Source: Trileptium ribeirensis
Taxonomy: Eukaryota; Nematoda; Enoplea; Enoplida; Thoracostomopsidae
NCBI GenBank assembly: GCA_030248225.1
Contig: JASANE010026588.1
Span: forward strand, 62,001 to 126,000
DNA length: 64,000 nucleotides
Reading direction: 5' to 3'
Under the pieces are notes generated by a model that was not told the DNA's origin, searched no databases, and was given only the letters and a program-made list of their open reading frames with translations. Below are positions 52,901-58,900 of the stretch, one piece after another. A program made the position numbers and the translations under genes. Positions within the stretch are counted from its first letter, which is position 1, and the number at the start of each line of letters is the position of its first letter.

Positions 52901-55900
52901 CTTATAGTACAAAATATTCATTATGTTGATATTTACCGTCCATTCAACACAATTACTGGACGTGTTAGTATTGAGCACTTATTTTGAAAATGGTAACCTT
53001 TCAGCCATTTATAAATCAACTAAGTTGCTGACGAAAGGGACAATCTAAAAAACTTAAATATAGAGCTTGGTTGAAATATACATTTCTTACCTGGAATATC
53101 TTTACCTATTTCGCCATTCGTTCGGCTTAGACTGAGCAAGATTTATTTTGTATAACGTATATATTTCTTTTAGATGTGATCAAAAAGTATAGCAATTTTG
53201 TCAATTTTCCAATTAGCCTCAACGGAAAGGTTGTGAATTCGATACAAGTACGTTGTGTCTTAGGTTAGGTGGGACAATGTATCTAAGCAATTGCATGTTA
53301 TAACGTTGGAACGATGTTCTCTGAGTATTTCATACTTCAACATTGCTAACTACAATATGTACCAGATATGAATGTCGCATTTTCAACGAGCAAGCTCGGG
53401 CGAGCAGTGTCAGCATGTTTTGAGCGAGCGAGAAACGGTCGTTTCTGACGTGTACTGTACAGTAGTTGTAGCTTAGGTATCCTCTATGATCCTGGACTGC
53501 AGAAGAAAATAGCCGTAAATCAGCATTAGCTCGCTAGTTTTTGTGCTGGGCTTCATGATTATTACTATAACGATCTGGCCTGACCACCGCCCCCGAAAAG
53601 TGGGGGAAGGAGGTAAATTTTGCTTAAAAATACTAGATATATCCATATTTTCATATAGTTTTAGTGCCGTGACTGTATTTTCAAGCTGTAAAACAACGTT
53701 TTGGCATTATAAATTGTGATAATTAATGTTTAAAAACAATTTGCAAACAAAAAACATAAATGTTCAAACATAAAAAATTTTTTGGATTTAGTTGAACATG
53801 GGGTTTCTCCGAGTGGTGGGACAGACAGGCGGGGAATTCCACGAACGTCGGGGATCTGGAAAGTGGGGGCACACCCCTCCCCCCACTGTGGACAGTCCAG
53901 ACGATTGTTATGCTCAAATACGAGTTAATATTTTTGTTATAGATGTATATCATTTTACTTAAAAAATTTACGGTATTTTCGGACGTTGTTCTACTTTGTA
54001 TCGCAACAATTAAAAGTACAGTTAATCCCACGGCTCTACGTTACAATCTAAATATTTTATGAATTGAATTTAATTATTGATATCTAAATAGCTTCTAACG
54101 GCGACTGCTATTAACAAAGACTCTGTTAAATGATATACCAGTCAAAAAGATACATTAAAATAAATTACTTTATCGTTTTCGGATACCCTTAATATTTATA
54201 ACTTACTATATTAGTAATTTAAAGCATTATAGTAAATGAACGATATAACTAGGGAACGATCGAATATTCGGCATTCGGCCGAATAGTAGGTATTGGGTAT
54301 TCGGCCGAATAGTTGGCAATATTCGGCCGAATACCGAATAGTTGACTGGCCGCTGTTAGTTGAAAAAATAGAGTCAAAATCTGTCCACCAGATCCTAATT
54401 TTACGGCCGGAGTCCTGATAATGATGCTGCAGACCGCTAAATACGTGCAACGTGTTGCAACTTTGGTAATACAAGATGCGTTTGAGACTCATCAATTCAG
54501 TTCGCAGCCGGATCGAATGTTCTGATCACCACAGTTATGTTCTTCACCAGCCGTGCACTATCTCGCTGCCATAATAGTTGTGAAATTAATATTTTGGGGT
54601 CTAAATGCAGCAGGATTTGTTAGTTTTCTTTGATACATCGTGAATGTGAAGTGAGACATGCTATCGACCGTGAAGTGAGACCGTTCTACATACCTACATA
54701 AGCCTAACCCTAAGTCTACCGCCCCCGAACACCACGCACTGAGCCGTTCTTTTTTTAACGATATGACTTCACGCACCAATTATCACCGTTGTCCAAATGA
54801 TGAAGTTATAAAAAAATCAATAAAAAACAAAATTATAACTTCAACCTAACAAACGAGAGCACAAAGCAAAAAAAATTCATCGAACAAAAACTATCGCTGA
54901 CTCAGCAACACAACACAAAACGACCTGTTGCATGGTGCATGTACATACAGTGGTGGATTTATAGAGTTATAGGTTAATAGATTTCTCATCATACATAGGT
55001 GTTGCGAACAACTATTCGGTATTCAGTATTCAACCGAAAGTAGGGGCCAAATATTCGGTGTTCGGTGAAATTAGGTATTCGGTCGTTCCCTAGATATAAC
55101 AATTCTTTTTCAATGCCCGTGTATTTAATTTTTGTAACCGTTATTTCAAGGCCAAAATTCGATCACATTTAGACTGAATATGCTAAAACGCATTAACTAT
55201 GAGAATATGTTTAGCTCAGATTATTTCTTCAGGCGTTATGGACCCTCGATACAAAAGCAGTAACACAAGAGATGCACGATGAATTTTATCGCTATATTTC
55301 GAAAGCGTCTGCCGGAAATCCTAGGTTTGTGCTGCACTACAAGGTAAGTGAAGAAGTAAATAGCTGTAATGTCATTGCGATTCTCCTATATTTATAATTT
55401 GGATTATCATACCGAAATTATTTAATGCAAACAATATAGATCGATAACGGCAATTAATAGTAAGGTTCTTGGAAAGGTTAATGTTTCGGTTCTAACTCTA
55501 AGCAGTGAAGACTACAGTGTGGACTGGCTTCTAAGTTTGTCTTGTTTTAAAATTTGATTTATAACTGGCTAGTCCAAACCTCAGAAATTATAGCCTGCCG
55601 GGGGGCAATTTTTTGCCGGATTTTGTTGCGTTTAGACGTTATTTTTCTCATCATGGGTTTCGAGCCGGAGGTACCCGAATTTTTTCCATGGGTACCTCCG
55701 TTTTGCCGGGATCAGCCGAAAATGCCGGGCCCACGCCCCACCACTTTGGACTAGCCAATATAAATATGTATTGCATGGAAAATATATTGAAGCAAATATT
55801 TAGCAACGACAGCAACGAAATTTATCCCAAAAGAGATCTTTCGTTCAGAATTGCTATTGAATGTTTACTATGTTTCGATAACATGTATATAAACATGATT

Positions 55901-58900
55901 TAAGTCAAAATTGCCTGAACAATAAATGTCTGTTGGGTCAAAATAAAATTTTTGAATTGCACGGCCCAGACCATGGACTGGTTCGGATAGGACCGCGAAC
56001 CGGCGGTCGGAAAATGTCCTCAGTTTGCGTCACTAGTTCTATGTATTAATGATACGTCAGTATTTTAGTACATACAGTTCTATTAATTAATTCTATTGTT
56101 CCTTCGACGCTGAATTGAATGACCATTTCCAACGTTGCGCCTGAGCTATTGTTCAAATGTACAACTGTTGCAGCCGGCATGACGCTTTACTGTTTATTTT
56201 AACAGGTATCACACTGCTGCATACGTCCGTGATTTTATCTCTTGTAATCTGATCTTTTTTATGTCCTTGCACAAGCTTAGTTCGTCGTTATTATTGATTG
56301 TTTCGCCGTGTAATATATAACAACGACGGGACTGTGACCGAAGGCAACCACTATTCCAACACAGAAAAAACAAGGCTGCAGAACTACCGGGAACCTCTAT
56401 TTCGCTAACAAGCTGTGTAGCCAAGTGCGTTGAAAGGATGATAAAGAACCAACTAAGCTGACAACCTGCTTAGCAACTATCAGTCGGGATTCAGAATGCT
56501 TAGGAGCACTGAACACTACTTGATACATGATGTCGTCGACGGATTTCACAGCAAGAAGATGGAAAGAACTGGAATGGTTTTAGTAAGCTTCTCTAGAGCC
56601 TTTGAAAAGTTTGGAAACACCGCTTATTAAGAAAGTTGTTTTCTGATGATCTTATCTTTTGGCTGAGTTTAAGAGCACTTGGTAATATAGAACAATCGCT
56701 GCAAGAAGCCATGGACGCCAGTTAGAATAGACGAAAACTAACAAAATGATCTTCAGCTTAGAAATGACGTTCCAAACTGTCTTCACGGCTTGGGACAAAG
56801 AGCTAAACACCAGATTGGATGTGTGGTAGAAGGGAAAGTTATTGAAATTTCATCCAGCCCCAGTTTACCTCGGGCACTCATATGATTAAATGTTGACTTT
56901 TAAAAGTCGAAAAGATAGTACACAATATGAGAAACAGAACAAATATATTGCGAGTTGTTATTGGAAAGTTGTGGGGAAAGAATACGGAAGGCATGCGGCT
57001 CCTATACCTGAGATACATAATATCATTGGCGGAATACGGAGCAACTATCTATGGTGCATGCAGCAGTCAACCGACATCGACAAAATCTTAGTCAAAGAGA
57101 AGGCTGCTTGCAGAGTAATTAGTGGATGTCGCATGAACACCATAATAGCAAACATTGTGTCAAGACGCATGACAAAGCCCCAATTGAGACAATCGGTGAA
57201 ACACACCGCCGACAATAGTGGATTGAGCGAATACGACCGACAAGTATTTGAATCTTCCAAGGCAGCACCATGGCTATGCGATTACAATCTCCAGTTCAAC
57301 GAATCACTGATAGAATACGTCAATGAGAACCAACCTCAAGACCAGCTGAGACTTGCTTTCGTTCTAACGGTACAGTCACTCCTAAAACTTCATTTGTAGT
57401 ACAACAGGACAGATGGGTCAGGGCACCAGGGAACGAGAAACGGTGGAATTGTAGAAATCTATGAAATGACACAACAGAATGAGATTGCAATATCCTCAGG
57501 AAAGGTCACCAGTAGCTGCAAATCAGACATCATTGCCATTGAAACCGCACTGAAGATGGCCAAGTACAAACAAGAGGACCGTAGATAGAATTTAATAGCA
57601 GTGTTCACAAACTCACGATTATTGAAAACTACCTAATGGGCCGTTCAAACAACATGAAAAGATACCCGTGCCAATATGGAGCCTCATAGCCGCTTTAACG
57701 TAACGAAAAAGAGCCCAATACTTACAATGGGTCCCTGGTTATTGTGACATCACCGAACACAAGATGGCAGATGCAGTCGCAAAACCTGGAAATGCACAGG
57801 AAGATGACCCTCTATACTTTGCCTCAGCAAATCTTCTCTGCGAGTATACTACAAAGAGAAGTGGAACATGGTATTCAACCCACGTACCGGTCACCAAAGA
57901 CAGCGATTTATCTAGAAAAGACCAGGGAATACTGTCGCAATTCCGAACTGGTGGAAAACAATCCAGCAGCTCCAAGAATTTCATTTCAAGAAACTAATCA
58001 TATCGTGACCCTGCCCACTGTCGCCTGTGCAAAAATACAGATGAAACCGTAGAGCATTTGTTCGACCAATGTTTAATCCTCATAACATACAGAAAAACTG
58101 AAAAAAACGCTATTCACGGCTCCAAAAACGTACATCAATTCCTGTTTAGGACCGGAATTATTTCCGGATGTCTATGATTTTCAAAGCACGACGCCAGAAG
58201 ACAACAATGTGGCCGTTACATGCTTGCCTTGATGACCTTCGACTTGACGGCCATAATAGCAACGCAATCCATTCACTTCTGAGTCAGTTTTTTCGAACCT
58301 TAATCTCAATTTTTTCTAAATGTCTATACTTAAGCAGTGCCTTTTCGTGTCTGGTGCAGTTCTTATATTGGCTGAATGTTGTGTTTTGGAATCCAAAAAG
58401 AGTAGACGGTGCTTGGGTTTATTCATGGCCACGCTACAAGCAGCTTGGCTGATTGCTACTGTCAGCAACTATTTGTAGTTCTGTTGATGATTGGGCTTGT
58501 GTTTATGAGCGTGTCTAGCTAAGCCGATTGATACGAGTCCCCCAAATAGTGGCTACAAATTCGAGTTCCCGAGGAACGGGGAGCACCCAAATTAAAGTAG
58601 CCGGTAAACAAAATTTTTGTTCACTCAAAAACATTTCGCCGTTCTAACTTCTGCAATAACGAAGGAGGGAAGGGTTGCCAAATATATCGAAGTCCTGCCA
58701 GGTGAACACGCAGTTTAATCAGAGAAATAGGTACAGGTACTTTGAGTTCCTCCAATTCTGTACTGAAAAGACTGTCCAGTTCATGCCTCATGCACAAGGT
58801 TTTTTGTGGCTCCACAGGTGCGTCTGGACCCAAATATTTTTACGTGGACCCAGAAAAATTTTGCTGGAACCACGCTGGACCCAGGACAGTTTCGGCTTCG

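Noticed and set aside
57739..58052. Overlapping open frames on both strands
   Set aside because: The frame at 57764 is LINE RNase H; the others are shadows of it.
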